This document shows, in pieces, positions 17,823 to 26,872 of a stretch of DNA of 60,128 nt. The stretch is from Micromonospora haikouensis (lineage in GTDB: Bacteria > Actinomycetota > Actinomycetes > Mycobacteriales > Micromonosporaceae): assembly GCF_900091595.1 (NCBI RefSeq), contig NZ_FMCW01000038.1:1-60128 (forward strand), given 5' to 3'. The translations under genes and the position numbers were made by a program. How positions within the stretch are numbered: the first letter of the stretch is position 1; each line of letters begins with the position of its first letter. Under the pieces are notes generated by a model. That model was not told the origin of the DNA and searched no databases. It was given only the letters and a program-made list of their open reading frames with translations.

Positions 17823-18254
17823 ATGGCCGGTGACGACCCGGGGACCAGCGTCCACTTCCGGCTCCAGATCGACGGCATCGATTTGGGCGACTGGAGCGGC
17901 TGCGACGGGCTCGGCTGCGAGGTCGAGCTGGAGCAGTACCAGGAGGGCGGCAACAACGAGTTCGTCTGGCAGTTGCCGTCGCGGCTGCGCTACTCCAACG
18001 TCACCCTGACCCGCCCGCTGACCAGGGACACCGCCAAGGTCTCCAGCTATCTCGCGCAACTGCCCAGCGGGGTGCGCCGGGGCACCGCGCAGATCGCCGC
18101 GCTCCGGCCCGACCTGGCGATGCTGGTGCAGTGGGGACTGGCCGACGTGGTCCTGGTGCGGTGGTCCGGGCCGTCGTTCGACCCGAACCGCTCGGAGGTG
18201 GCCACCGAGAGCATCGAGCTGGCGTACCACGGCTTCCTGGAGGTCGGCGGATGA
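17823..18254 (+). CDS. Inner tube protein 2 (Pvc5/Cis1b-like)
   Basis: 143 residues of the gp19 tube family: FRLQIDGIDLGDWSGCDGLG near the start, and the YSNVTLTRPLTRDTAKVSSY core. In CIS particles this second tube protein forms the first ring(s) linking the tube to the baseplate. Its TGA overlaps the ATG of the LysM gene (ATGA). The upstream site is GAGAGGGGAGA. Confidence 0.93.
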   Translation: MAGDDPGTSVHFRLQIDGIDLGDWSGCDGLGCEVELEQYQEGGNNEFVWQLPSRLRYSNVTLTRPLTRDTAKVSSYLAQLPSGVRRGTAQIAALRPDLAMLVQWGLADVVLVRWSGPSFDPNRSEVATESIELAYHGFLEVGG

Positions 18255-18982
18255 GATCACGGGCCGGGAAGGTGGCGGCGCACCTGCAGCGGTACCAGCC
18301 GCCCGCCTCGGGCGGGAACCAGCCGGGCGGTGCCCTCGGCGGGCCGATCACCTTCATGTTCAACCCGCAGCAGCTCGCGCTGACCAAGTCGGCGAGCTGG
18401 ATCCCGCACGTCGTACGCGGGGCGGCGGACGTCGGGGTCGCCGAGTTCAGCGGGTCCGGGCCCCGGACGCTGACCCTGGAGGTCTTCCTCGACGCCACGG
18501 ACACCCACTCTCGCACCGTCCAGGACCGGGTCGACGCCCTGCTCACCTGCTGCGTGCCGACCAAGGCGAGCATCGCGGCGAAGGCACCGTCCCCGCCGTG
18601 GGTGAAGTTCGCCTGGGGGCAGTTCCAGACGGTGTCGTTCTACTCGTACGTCAGCCAGGTCAACGCCACCTACAGCCTGTTCGACCCGGACGGCACCCCG
18701 CTGCGGGCGACCTGCTCGCTGACGCTCAACGAGGTCAGCGGCTCCACCCCGGGGCAGAACCCGACGTCGGGCAGCCGCACCGCCCGCCGGGTGCACCGGC
18801 TGGTCGCCGGGGACTCCCTGGAGCTGCTGGCCCACCGCGAGTACGGGGACCCGACCGCGTGGCGGGTCATCGCGGAGGCCAACGACATCGACGACCCGGT
18901 GCGGCTGCGCCCCGGCCGCCAACTCCTGCTGCCCGCGCCGGAGGAACTGCGTACCGGGGAGGGCTTCGATGTCCAGCGGTGA
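18251..18982 (+). CDS. LysM-domain tube/baseplate adaptor (Cis7/Pvc7-like)
   Basis: 243 residues. The N-terminal part carries the CIS tube-initiator signature (ITFMFNPQQLALTKSASW, then RTLTLEVFLDAT). The C-terminal ~55 residues form a LysM fold (RRVHRLVAGDSLELLAHREY to LRPGRQLLLPAP). In related particles this protein sits between the tube and the spike hub; the LysM here is probably structural rather than wall-binding. It overlaps the VgrG gene by 14 bases. Confidence 0.93.
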   Translation: MRSRAGKVAAHLQRYQPPASGGNQPGGALGGPITFMFNPQQLALTKSASWIPHVVRGAADVGVAEFSGSGPRTLTLEVFLDATDTHSRTVQDRVDALLTCCVPTKASIAAKAPSPPWVKFAWGQFQTVSFYSYVSQVNATYSLFDPDGTPLRATCSLTLNEVSGSTPGQNPTSGSRTARRVHRLVAGDSLELLAHREYGDPTAWRVIAEANDIDDPVRLRPGRQLLLPAPEELRTGEGFDVQR

Positions 18983-20732
18983 CCACACCAACAACCTGGT
19001 GGTGGGCCTGCCCGGCGCGCTGCCCCGGGCCTGGGCCGACCGGCTGGTGTCGGCGGTGGTGGAGGACAGCACGAACCTGGCCGCCACGGCGACCCTGCGC
19101 TTCCGCGACCAGCAGAGCCGGTTCCTGCGGGACAACGGGGTGACCATCGGCACGGACGTGACCGTCCGGGTCCGCACCGGCCGCGACGCCGCCCCGCTGC
19201 CGCTGTTCGCCGGTGAGGTGGTGACGCTGGAGTCGGAGTACGACGGGGTGGGCACCTTCACCACCGTCCGGGCGCTGGACCTGTCGCACCGGCTGATGCG
19301 GGGGCAGCGGGTGCGCAGCTTCGTCAACCGCAAGGCCTCCGACATCGCCCGGGAGGTCGCCGCCGCCGCCGGGATCCCGGTGGGCCGGATCGACCCCACC
19401 CCCACCGTGTACGAGACGGTCACCCAGCCGAACGTCAACGACTGGGAGTTCCTCAAGATGCTCGCGGTCGACAACGACGCCGAGGTGGTGGTGGTCGACG
19501 GCCGGTTCTTCTTCCGCCGGTCGGTGCGGGCCGCCGCCGCGCCGGGCGCGGGGGTCACCGCCGAGCAGAGCCCGTTCGTGGTGGAGATGAACGAGAACCT
19601 GCTGTCGGTGCGCTCCACCGTCACCTCCGTGGGTCAGGTGGCCGGGGTGACGGTGCGCGGCTGGGACGTGCGGGCGAAGCGGCCGGTGAGTACGGAGGTC
19701 GCCACCGACGCCAGCGACGAGGTGCAGATCGGCACCACCCCGGCGAAGGCGGCCCAGCCGTTCGGCGCGGCCCGGCTCTGCGTGGCGGACGTGCCCTACC
19801 GGACGGTGGCCGAGACGCGGGCGGTTGCCGGGGCGGTGGCGGCCGACGTGACGGCGGCGTTCGCGGAGCTGGAGGTGGGGATCCGGGGCAACCCCCGGCT
19901 GCGGGCCGGGGTGCCGCTGTCGTTGCAGCAGGTGGGCGCCCCGTTCGAGGGGAAGTACACGATCACGGCGAGCCGGCACCTCTTCGGCCCCGCCCAGCTC
20001 TACGAGACGTGGCTGACGGTCAGCGGCCGGCAGGACCGGTCGACGTGGGGCCTGGCCACGGGGGCCGCCGCGCCCGCGCGGGCCACCCGGATCCCGGGGC
20101 TGGCCGTCGCGATCGTCACCAACACCAAGGCCGACGTGGACCGCCGGCACCCCGAGCGCGTCGGCCAGGGCTGGGTGCGGCTGCGCTTCCCGTGGCTGAC
20201 GGACGCGCCGGACTACGAGACGGACTGGGTGCGTACGGTGCAGCTCGGCGGCGTCGGCGGGGGCGGGGTGTTCTGCCCGGAGGTCAACGACGAGGTCCTC
20301 GTGGGCTTCGAGCAGGGGCTGCTGGACCGCCCGTACGTCATCGGCGGGCTCTACAACGGGGTGGACAAGCCGTCGGTGCACGAGGGCGCGCTGGTGGACG
20401 CCTCGTCGGGGCGGATCAACCGGCGCTCGTTGGCCTCGCGTCGCGGGGACCGGATCGAGTTCCTGGAGTCGGCGCTGCCCGCGGGGCCCCGTGGGATCCG
20501 GCTGACCACGGCCCGGGACCGGCTGACCGTGCACCTCGACGACCGGCGTACGGCCGTGGTGGTGCACAGCGACGGCAGCGTCGAGATCGAGGCCCGGCAG
20601 CAGGTCACGGTGAAGGGGCGGGGGATCACCCTCGATGCCGGGGCGGGCGAGCTGACCCTGAGGGGCCGGTCGGTCAGCGTCGACGGCGGCACCCAGGTCG
20701 ACATCCAGGCACCACTCGTGAAGCTCAACTGA
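18969..20732 (+). CDS. VgrG-like hub/spike protein (Cis8/Pvc8-like)
   Basis: 587 residues. The N-terminal ~350 residues match the phage late-control gpD/gp27 hub fold (RALDLSHRLMRGQRVRSFVN, NDWEFLKMLAVDNDAEVVVV). A gp5-type OB domain follows at about 375-460 (WVRLRFPWLTDAPDYETDWV, NDEVLVGFEQGLLDRPYVIG). The C-terminal beta-helix-like needle ends with ITLDAGAGELTLRGRSVSVD. It forms the trimeric central spike and carries no extra effector domain. It is followed 14 bases later by the PAAR gene. Confidence 0.95.
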   Translation: MSSGDHTNNLVVGLPGALPRAWADRLVSAVVEDSTNLAATATLRFRDQQSRFLRDNGVTIGTDVTVRVRTGRDAAPLPLFAGEVVTLESEYDGVGTFTTVRALDLSHRLMRGQRVRSFVNRKASDIAREVAAAAGIPVGRIDPTPTVYETVTQPNVNDWEFLKMLAVDNDAEVVVVDGRFFFRRSVRAAAAPGAGVTAEQSPFVVEMNENLLSVRSTVTSVGQVAGVTVRGWDVRAKRPVSTEVATDASDEVQIGTTPAKAAQPFGAARLCVADVPYRTVAETRAVAGAVAADVTAAFAELEVGIRGNPRLRAGVPLSLQQVGAPFEGKYTITASRHLFGPAQLYETWLTVSGRQDRSTWGLATGAAAPARATRIPGLAVAIVTNTKADVDRRHPERVGQGWVRLRFPWLTDAPDYETDWVRTVQLGGVGGGGVFCPEVNDEVLVGFEQGLLDRPYVIGGLYNGVDKPSVHEGALVDASSGRINRRSLASRRGDRIEFLESALPAGPRGIRLTTARDRLTVHLDDRRTAVVVHSDGSVEIEARQQVTVKGRGITLDAGAGELTLRGRSVSVDGGTQVDIQAPLVKLN

Positions 20733-20746
20733 CCGGAGGGACGCTC

Positions 20747-21118
20747 ATGCCGCCGGCCGCGCGCATCGGTGACAAGATCAGCCACCTGGCCACCGGGGTC
20801 ACCCCGGGGCTGCCCACGGGGACCATCGGGCCGCCGGGCGGGCAGGCCCTGCCGCCGGGCACGCCCGGCGCCCCGCTGCTCGGGGTGTCCAGCGTGCTCA
20901 TCGGCGGCAAACCGGCCGCCGTGGTCGGCACGGTCTGCGTCTGCGAGAAGCCGCCGCAGCACGCCGTGCTGCTGCTGACCAACCGGATCGTGCCGGCGGT
21001 GCCGCCGCCGCTGCGCCGGGTGCTGATCGGCGGGCACCAGGCGGCGCGGCGCGGCGACGCCACCACCTGCAAGGCCGTGGTGAGCACCGGGGCGACGACC
21101 GTGCTGATCGGCGGGTGA
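20747..21118 (+). CDS. PAAR-domain spike tip protein
   Basis: 123 residues with the PAAR/zinc-tip fold: PAARIGDKISH start, repeated LIGG turns (VLIGGKPAAVVG, VLIGGHQAARRGD, TTVLIGG) and Cys/His residues (VCVCEK, TTCK) for the tip metal. It sharpens the spike. There is no C-terminal effector extension, so cargo is not carried as a PAAR fusion. ATG with ACCGGAGGGA upstream. Confidence 0.94.
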   Translation: MPPAARIGDKISHLATGVTPGLPTGTIGPPGGQALPPGTPGAPLLGVSSVLIGGKPAAVVGTVCVCEKPPQHAVLLLTNRIVPAVPPPLRRVLIGGHQAARRGDATTCKAVVSTGATTVLIGG

Positions 21119-21125
21119 GGCGGCG

Positions 21126-21572
21126 GTGGCCGAGCAGTTCATCGGGGCGGGCTGGGCGTTCCCGCTGCGCACCGACGCCACCGGCGGCATCGCCCTGGTG
21201 GACCGGGAGCGGGAGATCGTCGAGGCGATCGGGCTCATCCTCGGCACCGCGCCGGGCGAGCGGCCGATGCGGCCGGAGTTCGGCTGCGGGGTGCACGACT
21301 ACGTCTTCGCCCCGGCCGACGAGAACACCGCCGGGCGGATCGCCTTCGAGGTGCGCCGGGCGCTCGACCGGTGGGAGCCCCGCATCGACGTCACCGACGT
21401 GGTGATCAACTTCGATGCCGGGGACGCCGGGGTGCTCTACATCGACGTCCGCTACTCGATCCGGGGCACCAACGACCCGCGCAACCTGGTCTTCCCGTTC
21501 TACGTCATCCCCTCCCACGAGGAGAGCGCCCTCTCGCGCGGGGGAAGCAACCACGAGGAAAGCGCCGCCTGA
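21126..21572 (+). CDS. gp25-like baseplate protein (Cis9/Pvc9-like)
   Basis: 148 residues of the GPW/gp25 family: IGAGWAFPLRTDATGGIALV, then the EFGCGVHDYVFAP and INFDAGDAG regions. It forms part of the baseplate that primes sheath polymerisation. The GTG at 21126 follows GTGAGGCGG. The last ~15 residues (HEESALSRGGSNHEESA) contain a short repeat. Its TGA overlaps the next ATG by one base. Confidence 0.93.
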   Translation: MAEQFIGAGWAFPLRTDATGGIALVDREREIVEAIGLILGTAPGERPMRPEFGCGVHDYVFAPADENTAGRIAFEVRRALDRWEPRIDVTDVVINFDAGDAGVLYIDVRYSIRGTNDPRNLVFPFYVIPSHEESALSRGGSNHEESAA

Positions 21573-23533
21573 TGCCGCTGCCCGCGCCCAACCTGGACGA
21601 CCGCCGCTTCCAGCAGCTCGTCGACGAGGCGAAACGCTTCATCCAGCAGCGCTGCCCGGAGTGGAGCGACCACAACGTCTCCGACCCCGGGGTGACCCTG
21701 GTCGAGACGTTCGCCCACATGGTCGACCAGCTGCTCTACCGGCTCAACCGGGTGCCGGAGAAGAACTACCTGGCGTTCCTCGACCTGATCGGGGTGCGGC
21801 CGTTCCCGCCTACGGCCGCGCGGGGCGACGTCACGTTCTGGCTGTCCGGCCCGCAGACCCAGCCGGTGCTGCTGCGCGCCGGCACCGAGGTCGGCACCGA
21901 ACGCACCCAGACCGACGAGGCCGTCGTGTTCACCACCACGGCGGACCTGGCGGTGGTGCCCTGCGAGCTGACCCGGCTGCGCAGCCACCCCGCCGAGGGC
22001 CCGCCGGCGGACCGGACCGAGGAGCTGCTCGACGGCCGGGACGTGTCCTGCTTCCCCGCCGTCCCGTCGGTGGGCGACGCCATGCTCGTCGGCCTCTCCG
22101 CCGCCGTGCCGTCCTGCGCGGTGCTGCTGCAGATGGACAGCCGGGTGGAGGGCGTCGGCGTCGACCCGCGCCAGCCGCCGCTGGTGTGGGAGGCGTGGAC
22201 GGGTGAGCGCTGGTCGCCGTGCGACATCGACCACGACGACACCGGCGGGCTGAACCGGCCCGGCGAGGTGGTGCTGCACATGCCCGCCACCCACGTCACC
22301 TCCGTGGTGGCCGGGCAGCGGGCCGGCTGGCTGCGGTGCCGGCTGGTGGCGGCCCGCCCCGGCCAGCCGTTCTATGCCGCCTCGCCGACGGTGCGTTCCG
22401 TGGAGGCGGCCACGATCGGCGGCACGGTCGGCGCCGTGCACGCCGAGACGGTCCTCGGCGAGCAGGTCGGCGAGGCGGAGGGAGTGCCCGGCCAGCGGCT
22501 GACGGTGGCCCGGCCGCCCATCGTCCCCGACGAGCACCCGCTGGTGGTGGAGAGCAGCGACGGCACGGGGTGGCTGGAGTGGACGGAGGTGGAGACGTTC
22601 GGCGGCTCCGGGCCGGGCGACCGGCACATCGTCGTCGACCGCACCGCCGGGGAGATCCTGTTCGGTCCGGCCGTCCGGCAGCCCGACGGCACCCTGCGCC
22701 GCTACGGTGCCGTGCCGACGGCCGGTTCCCGGATCCGGGTGCGGCGCTACCGCACCGGGGGCGGGCACAGCGGCAACGTCGCCCGGGGCGCCCTGGCCGT
22801 GCTGCGCAGCTCGATGCCGTACGTGTCGCGGGTGGAGAACCGGGCTCCCGCCACCGGCGGCGTCGACGGGGAGACCGTCGCGGAGGCCCGGCTGCGCGGG
22901 CCGGTGCAGCTGCGGGCCCAGGACCGGGCGGTCACCGCCCGCGACTACGAGCTGCTGGCAAGGCAGGCCTGCCCGGCCGCCGCCCGGGTCCGGTGCCTGC
23001 CCGCCGGTGACGGCAGCGCGGCCGGCGGCGTACGCCTGCTGGTGGTGCCGGAGGCCGTCGCCGACGAGGAGGGCCGCCTCCACTTCGAGGACCTCGTCCC
23101 CCCGGACGGGATGCTCGCCACCATCGCCGAACACCTGGACGCCCGCCGCCCGATCGGGGCGCGGCTGGTCGTGGAGCCGCCGTTCTATCAGGGCGTCACG
23201 GTCGTCGCCCGGCTCGTCCCCCGCCCCGACACCGCCGTCGCCCAGCTGCGGGCCGAGGCGACGGCCACCCTCTACCGCTATCTCGACCCCGTGCACGGCG
23301 GGCCGGAGGGGACCGGTTGGCCGTTCGGGCGGCAGGTGCACTCCGGCGAGGTGTTCGGGGTGCTGCAACGGCTGCCGGGGGTCGAGGTCGTCGAGGAAGT
23401 ACGCATGTTCCCCGCCGACCCGCTGACGGGCCGCCGGGGCGAGCAGGTGACCCGGATCGAGCTGGACCGGCACGCCCTCGTCTTCTCCCACCAGCACCAG
23501 GTCCGCGTCGACGAGCACCGGTCGGGTGCCTGA
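21572..23533 (+). CDS. gpJ-like baseplate wedge protein (Cis11/Pvc11-like)
   Basis: 653 residues, a 'putative baseplate assembly protein'. It opens PLPAPNLDDRRFQQLVDEAK and contains the wedge motifs WSDHNVSDPGVTLVETFAHM and YRLNRVPEKNYLAFLDLIG. The middle beta domain and the C-terminal gpJ-like core (RAQDRAVTARDYELLARQAC) are present. It forms the iris-like baseplate ring. The start was chosen at the ATG that overlaps the gp25 stop; the open frame extends upstream into gp25. Confidence 0.94.
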   Translation: MPLPAPNLDDRRFQQLVDEAKRFIQQRCPEWSDHNVSDPGVTLVETFAHMVDQLLYRLNRVPEKNYLAFLDLIGVRPFPPTAARGDVTFWLSGPQTQPVLLRAGTEVGTERTQTDEAVVFTTTADLAVVPCELTRLRSHPAEGPPADRTEELLDGRDVSCFPAVPSVGDAMLVGLSAAVPSCAVLLQMDSRVEGVGVDPRQPPLVWEAWTGERWSPCDIDHDDTGGLNRPGEVVLHMPATHVTSVVAGQRAGWLRCRLVAARPGQPFYAASPTVRSVEAATIGGTVGAVHAETVLGEQVGEAEGVPGQRLTVARPPIVPDEHPLVVESSDGTGWLEWTEVETFGGSGPGDRHIVVDRTAGEILFGPAVRQPDGTLRRYGAVPTAGSRIRVRRYRTGGGHSGNVARGALAVLRSSMPYVSRVENRAPATGGVDGETVAEARLRGPVQLRAQDRAVTARDYELLARQACPAAARVRCLPAGDGSAAGGVRLLVVPEAVADEEGRLHFEDLVPPDGMLATIAEHLDARRPIGARLVVEPPFYQGVTVVARLVPRPDTAVAQLRAEATATLYRYLDPVHGGPEGTGWPFGRQVHSGEVFGVLQRLPGVEVVEEVRMFPADPLTGRRGEQVTRIELDRHALVFSHQHQVRVDEHRSGA

Positions 23534-23549
23534 ACAGGAGGGGGCTCGC

Positions 23550-24119
23550 ATGCGCGCCGCCGTCGAGGGGCTGGCCACGCCCGATCCGCTGGGTCGGCGG
23601 CTGCCCGCCGTCTACGCCGCCGACGACCTGGCCCAGCGCCTGACCGGCGCGTACGACCAGGTGATCGCGCCGGTGCACGCCACCCTGGACAGCCTGTGGG
23701 CGTACTTCGACCCGGCGCTGGCCCCGCCCGACTTCGTGGACTGGCTGGGCGGCTGGGTCGCCGCCGGTGGCCCGCCCGACGGGGCCGGCGACGACCGGCG
23801 GCGGGTGGTCGCCGGTGCGGTCGGCCGGCACCGCGTACGCGGCACGGCCGCCGCGCTCGCTGAGGAGGTGCGGCTGGCCACGGGGATCGCTGCGGAGATC
23901 GTCGAGAGCGGCGGCACCGCCTGGTCGGCCACCCCCGGCGGCGCGCTGCCCGGGTCGCCCGAGCCGGCCCTGACGGTGCGGATCCGCGTCGCCGAGCCGG
24001 GCCCGGCGCTCGCGGCGCGGCTGCGGGCGGTCATCGAGGCGAACCGGCCGGCGCACGTGCCGTACACGGTGGAGGTGCTGCTGCCCGACGGCGGACCGGC
24101 GACGGGCGGGGCGCGGTGA
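23550..24119 (+). CDS. gpI-like tail/baseplate protein (Cis12/Pvc12-like)
   Basis: 189 residues. The pattern DPLGRRLPAVYAADDLAQRL, FDPALAPPDFVDWLGGWVA and HRVRGTAAALAEEVRLATGI is typical of phage tail protein I domains in CIS loci. It completes the baseplate. The ATG at 23550 is preferred because AGGAGGGGG precedes it; a GTG at 23526 would overlap the gpJ gene. It ends in a 4-base overlap with the zinc-ribbon gene (GTGA). Confidence 0.92.
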   Translation: MRAAVEGLATPDPLGRRLPAVYAADDLAQRLTGAYDQVIAPVHATLDSLWAYFDPALAPPDFVDWLGGWVAAGGPPDGAGDDRRRVVAGAVGRHRVRGTAAALAEEVRLATGIAAEIVESGGTAWSATPGGALPGSPEPALTVRIRVAEPGPALAARLRAVIEANRPAHVPYTVEVLLPDGGPATGGAR

Positions 24120-25222
24120 GGACCTGCGACAACTGCGGTGCCGAGGTTTCCCCCGGCGACGGGTTCTGCGGCAACTGCGGTGCGTTCCTCGCCTGGAACG
24201 ACCCCACGCCGCCGCCCGCCACGGCGGCCACAGTCCACGACGCCACGGCCGAGCCCGCCGCGGCCGTCGAGGACACCGCCGCCGAGCCGGTCGCGGACGC
24301 CGGGGACACCGCCGCGCGGCGGGCCGCCGCGCTCGTCGTACCGGTGCGCCCCGCCGACGACGACGGCCCCGGCGGGCCGCCCGACCCGGTGCCCGCGTCG
24401 GCCCCCGCCGAGCCGCCGCCCGCCGCCGACCAGCCCCGCGCGGTGCAGCCGGGGCTGCCCGTGGCCCCCGCGCCGGTGGTCCGCGACTTCGCCGGGGACA
24501 CCGCCGGCGCGCCGGGCGACGTGGTCTGCCCGGCCTGCGGCACCGGCAACCCGGCGGGCCGGTCGTTCTGCCGCCGCTGCGGCGGGCCGCTGGCCGCGCC
24601 GACGGGCCCGGCGGGAGCCGTGCCGTGGTGGCGTCGCCTGCGCTGGCCCCGGCGGCGACCCGGCCGGGGCGGGCTGCGCCGGCTGCTCGCGGTGCTGGTC
24701 GTCCTGGCCCTGCTCGCCGCGGCGGTCTGGGCGGCGGTCCGGTTCGGTCCCCGGGCCGTCGACGCGGTGCGGGACCGGACGGCGACGCCCGAGGCCGTCC
24801 TGCCCAGCGCCGTGGTGGCCTCCAGCGAGGCGCGCGGGCACCCCGCCCGGTCCGTCGTGGACGGGCTGAACAACCGCTACTGGGCGCCCGCCGCCGACCG
24901 GCCCGCCACCGGCCAGTACGTGGAGCTGACCTTCGACCCGCCGATCCGGCTGATGGACCTGATCGTGCACACCGGGGCGTCGCCGCAGCAGGACGCCTTC
25001 GTCCGGCAGGCGCGACCGGCCGAGCTGACGATGACCCTGTGGACCGGGGACGGCCCGAGCAGCGCCCGGCAGCTGCGGCTGACCGACCGGCCGGGGCCGC
25101 AGACCTTCCACCACGTGGTGGGCGGGGTGACCCGGCTCCGGTTGACGATCGACGCCAGCTACGGCGCGCAGCGGGGGCGGGAGGTGGCGCTGGCCGAGGT
25201 GGAGGTGTTCAGGCGGCCGTGA
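24116..25222 (+). CDS. Zinc-ribbon / transmembrane / discoidin-like protein ending the CIS operon
   Basis: 368 residues. Two four-cysteine zinc ribbons (C4/C7/C18/C21 and C138/C141/C152/C155) flank an acidic, Pro/Ala-rich stretch. An Arg-rich segment precedes a membrane helix (about 188-210). The C-terminal ~135 residues (SAVVASSEARGHPARSVVDG, NNRYWAPAA, YVELTFDPP) look like an F5/8-type discoidin fold, expected outside the membrane if the ribbons are inside. Such genes recur at this position in actinobacterial CIS loci and could link CIS particles to the membrane; that role is inferred. Its 3' end overlaps the converging SARP gene by 14 bases. Confidence 0.85.
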   Translation: MRTCDNCGAEVSPGDGFCGNCGAFLAWNDPTPPPATAATVHDATAEPAAAVEDTAAEPVADAGDTAARRAAALVVPVRPADDDGPGGPPDPVPASAPAEPPPAADQPRAVQPGLPVAPAPVVRDFAGDTAGAPGDVVCPACGTGNPAGRSFCRRCGGPLAAPTGPAGAVPWWRRLRWPRRRPGRGGLRRLLAVLVVLALLAAAVWAAVRFGPRAVDAVRDRTATPEAVLPSAVVASSEARGHPARSVVDGLNNRYWAPAADRPATGQYVELTFDPPIRLMDLIVHTGASPQQDAFVRQARPAELTMTLWTGDGPSSARQLRLTDRPGPQTFHHVVGGVTRLRLTIDASYGAQRGREVALAEVEVFRRP

Positions 25223-26000
25223 CGTGCACGGGCCGGGCGGCCGACGGGTGGGTCACGCCCAGCGAGCGCAGCACCCGCTCGTACGTCTGCTGGCTGCGCC
25301 GGGACGCGGCCACGTCGCCGGCCCGCCGCTGCGCGGCCACGAGCAGCCGCCAGCCGTCGTCGTGGTAGCCGTCCAGCTCCAGCGCCCGCCGGGCGGCCAG
25401 CACCGCCGCCCGCGCCCGCCCTCGGTCCAGTTCCACCCGGGCGAGCAGCGCCGCCGCCTCCGTCGCTCGCGCCCGGTACCGTTCCCGGTCGGCGACCACC
25501 CATTCGGCGGTCCCGTCCTCGGGCAGCAGGTCACCGCCGTAGTGGTCGAGGGCGCCGCGCAGCGCCCCGGTGACCGCGGTGGCGTCGCCGGTCGGCCCGG
25601 CGTGCCGGGCGACGGCCAGCGCCGCCTCGAAGGCCAGCACGTCGCTGCCGCCGCCCGGCCCCGGGTCCAGCAAATACGACGACCCGTCCCGGACGACGAA
25701 CCGGGACGCGCCCCGGGCCACCCCGGGCTCCAGGAAGGTGCGCAGCGTCGACACGCTCACGTGCAAATTGTTGACGGCGGCCCGTTCCGGCAGCTCCGGC
25801 CAGAGCGCCGCCATGATCCGTTCCCGGTGCACGGGCCGACCGGCCTCGGCCGCCAGGTAGCGCATCAGGGCCCGGACCCGGGGCCGGACGCCCGACCAGG
25901 CCACCGGGACGCCGTCCAGTTCCAGCCGGAATCCGCCGAAGCACCGCAGCCACAGGCGGGGGTGTTCTGCCGCAACGATCGGGCGATCCCTCGAAATCAT
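25209..26000 (-). CDS. SARP/AfsR-type regulator (winged helix plus BTAD)
   Basis: 263 residues. The N-terminal OmpR/PhoB-like winged helix spans about 12-105 (LWLRCFGGFRLELDGVPVAW, VNNLHVSVSTLRTFLEP). A BTAD domain fills the rest (DLLPEDGTAEWVVADRERYR, LELDGYHDDGWRLLVAAQRR). SARPs activate secondary-metabolite operons from direct-repeat operators; this one could serve the CIS locus or the biosynthetic operon. The ATG at 26000 precedes the wing domain by about 15 residues. Confidence 0.92.
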   Translation of the reverse strand: MISRDRPIVAAEHPRLWLRCFGGFRLELDGVPVAWSGVRPRVRALMRYLAAEAGRPVHRERIMAALWPELPERAAVNNLHVSVSTLRTFLEPGVARGASRFVVRDGSSYLLDPGPGGGSDVLAFEAALAVARHAGPTGDATAVTGALRGALDHYGGDLLPEDGTAEWVVADRERYRARATEAAALLARVELDRGRARAAVLAARRALELDGYHDDGWRLLVAAQRRAGDVAASRRSQQTYERVLRSLGVTHPSAARPVHVTAA

Positions 26001-26209
26001 GTGATCTGTCTCCCTTGCCGCCACGGCGACGCCGACCGCGCGCCGGCACGCGCCGGACGCCGACACCGGGCCGCGCGGGGCGACGACGCCGGGGCGGCCC
26101 AGGCGCGACGGCCGGTGCTGGGGAGGTGGCGACGTCGACGCCGCGGGGGACAGTGTGCGCGGCGCGCGGGGGACATGGACAGCCGTCATTTTGGGGACTT
26201 CTCCGGCAT

Positions 26210-26222
26210 CTACCATCGGTAG
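26210..26222. promoter_or_regulatory. Short palindrome upstream of LuxR gene
   Basis: CTACCATCGGTAG: exact 5-base arms around a 3-base centre, about 50 bases before the LuxR start at 26274, in the 273-base region it shares with the divergent SARP gene. Size and position suit a LuxR-type operator, but a short palindrome can arise by chance. Confidence 0.3.
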
Positions 26223-26273
26223 CGCTCGGTACACGCTGGAGTTCGGGCACCCCTCCTTCCCGGGAGCAACCTG

Positions 26274-26798
26274 ATGCCGACCGTCGATCCACCCGACGCC
26301 GGCCCCGCGCCGGTCGTCGTCCGGTGGGACCGCCTGACCGGCGAACGCTGGCCGGAGCTGGCCACGCTCACCGCCGACGGGCTGGTGCTGCTCGTGCTGC
26401 CCCGCGCCACCACGGTCGACCCGCTGGCGTTGCTCGCCGCCGGGGCCCGGGCCGTCCTGCGCGACGGCGACGGCATCGACGAGCTGGAGCTGGCCCGGTC
26501 GGCGGTGCTCACCGGCGGGTCGTACCTGTCGCGGAGCGTGGCGGCGCTGGTCGGCGGCCGACCGGACGGCGGCGGCCGGGCGTCGCCGGGCGGGCCGGAG
26601 GTGTCGCTGGGCCCCCGCGAGGTGGAGACCCTGCGGTGCATCGCGCAGGGCCTCACCCACCGGCAGGTCGCCCACCGCCTCGGGGTGACGGAGCAGACCG
26701 TCAACACGTACGCCAAGCGGCTGCGCCGCAAGCTCGGGGCGGCCAACAAGGCGGAGCTGACCCGGCGGGCGGTGGAACTCGGCTATTTGTCGGTGTGA
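26274..26798 (+). CDS. LuxR-type regulator, first of a paralogous pair
   Basis: 174 residues. The N-terminal ~95 residues are a reduced receiver-like fold lacking obvious phospho-acceptor residues. The LuxR helix-turn-helix lies at about 105-170 (LGPREVETLRCIAQGLTHRQ, TEQTVNTYAKRLRRKLGAAN). It shares the QGLTHxQ, TVNTY and NKAELTR pattern with the next gene, indicating tandem duplication. ATG start, with GGGAGC upstream. Confidence 0.85.
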   Translation: MPTVDPPDAGPAPVVVRWDRLTGERWPELATLTADGLVLLVLPRATTVDPLALLAAGARAVLRDGDGIDELELARSAVLTGGSYLSRSVAALVGGRPDGGGRASPGGPEVSLGPREVETLRCIAQGLTHRQVAHRLGVTEQTVNTYAKRLRRKLGAANKAELTRRAVELGYLSV

Positions 26799-26872
26799 AC
26801 CCGTTCTTGCCGGTCATCTTGCCTCGCCCCACCAACCGCACCGTAGTTGACTGCTCACCGAGGGGTGGGGCG

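Noticed and set aside
15140..17956. 938-residue frame antisense to the VQR protein gene
   Set aside because: Mirror of a Pro/Ala/Gly-rich gene; codon bias and operon overlaps support the plus strand.
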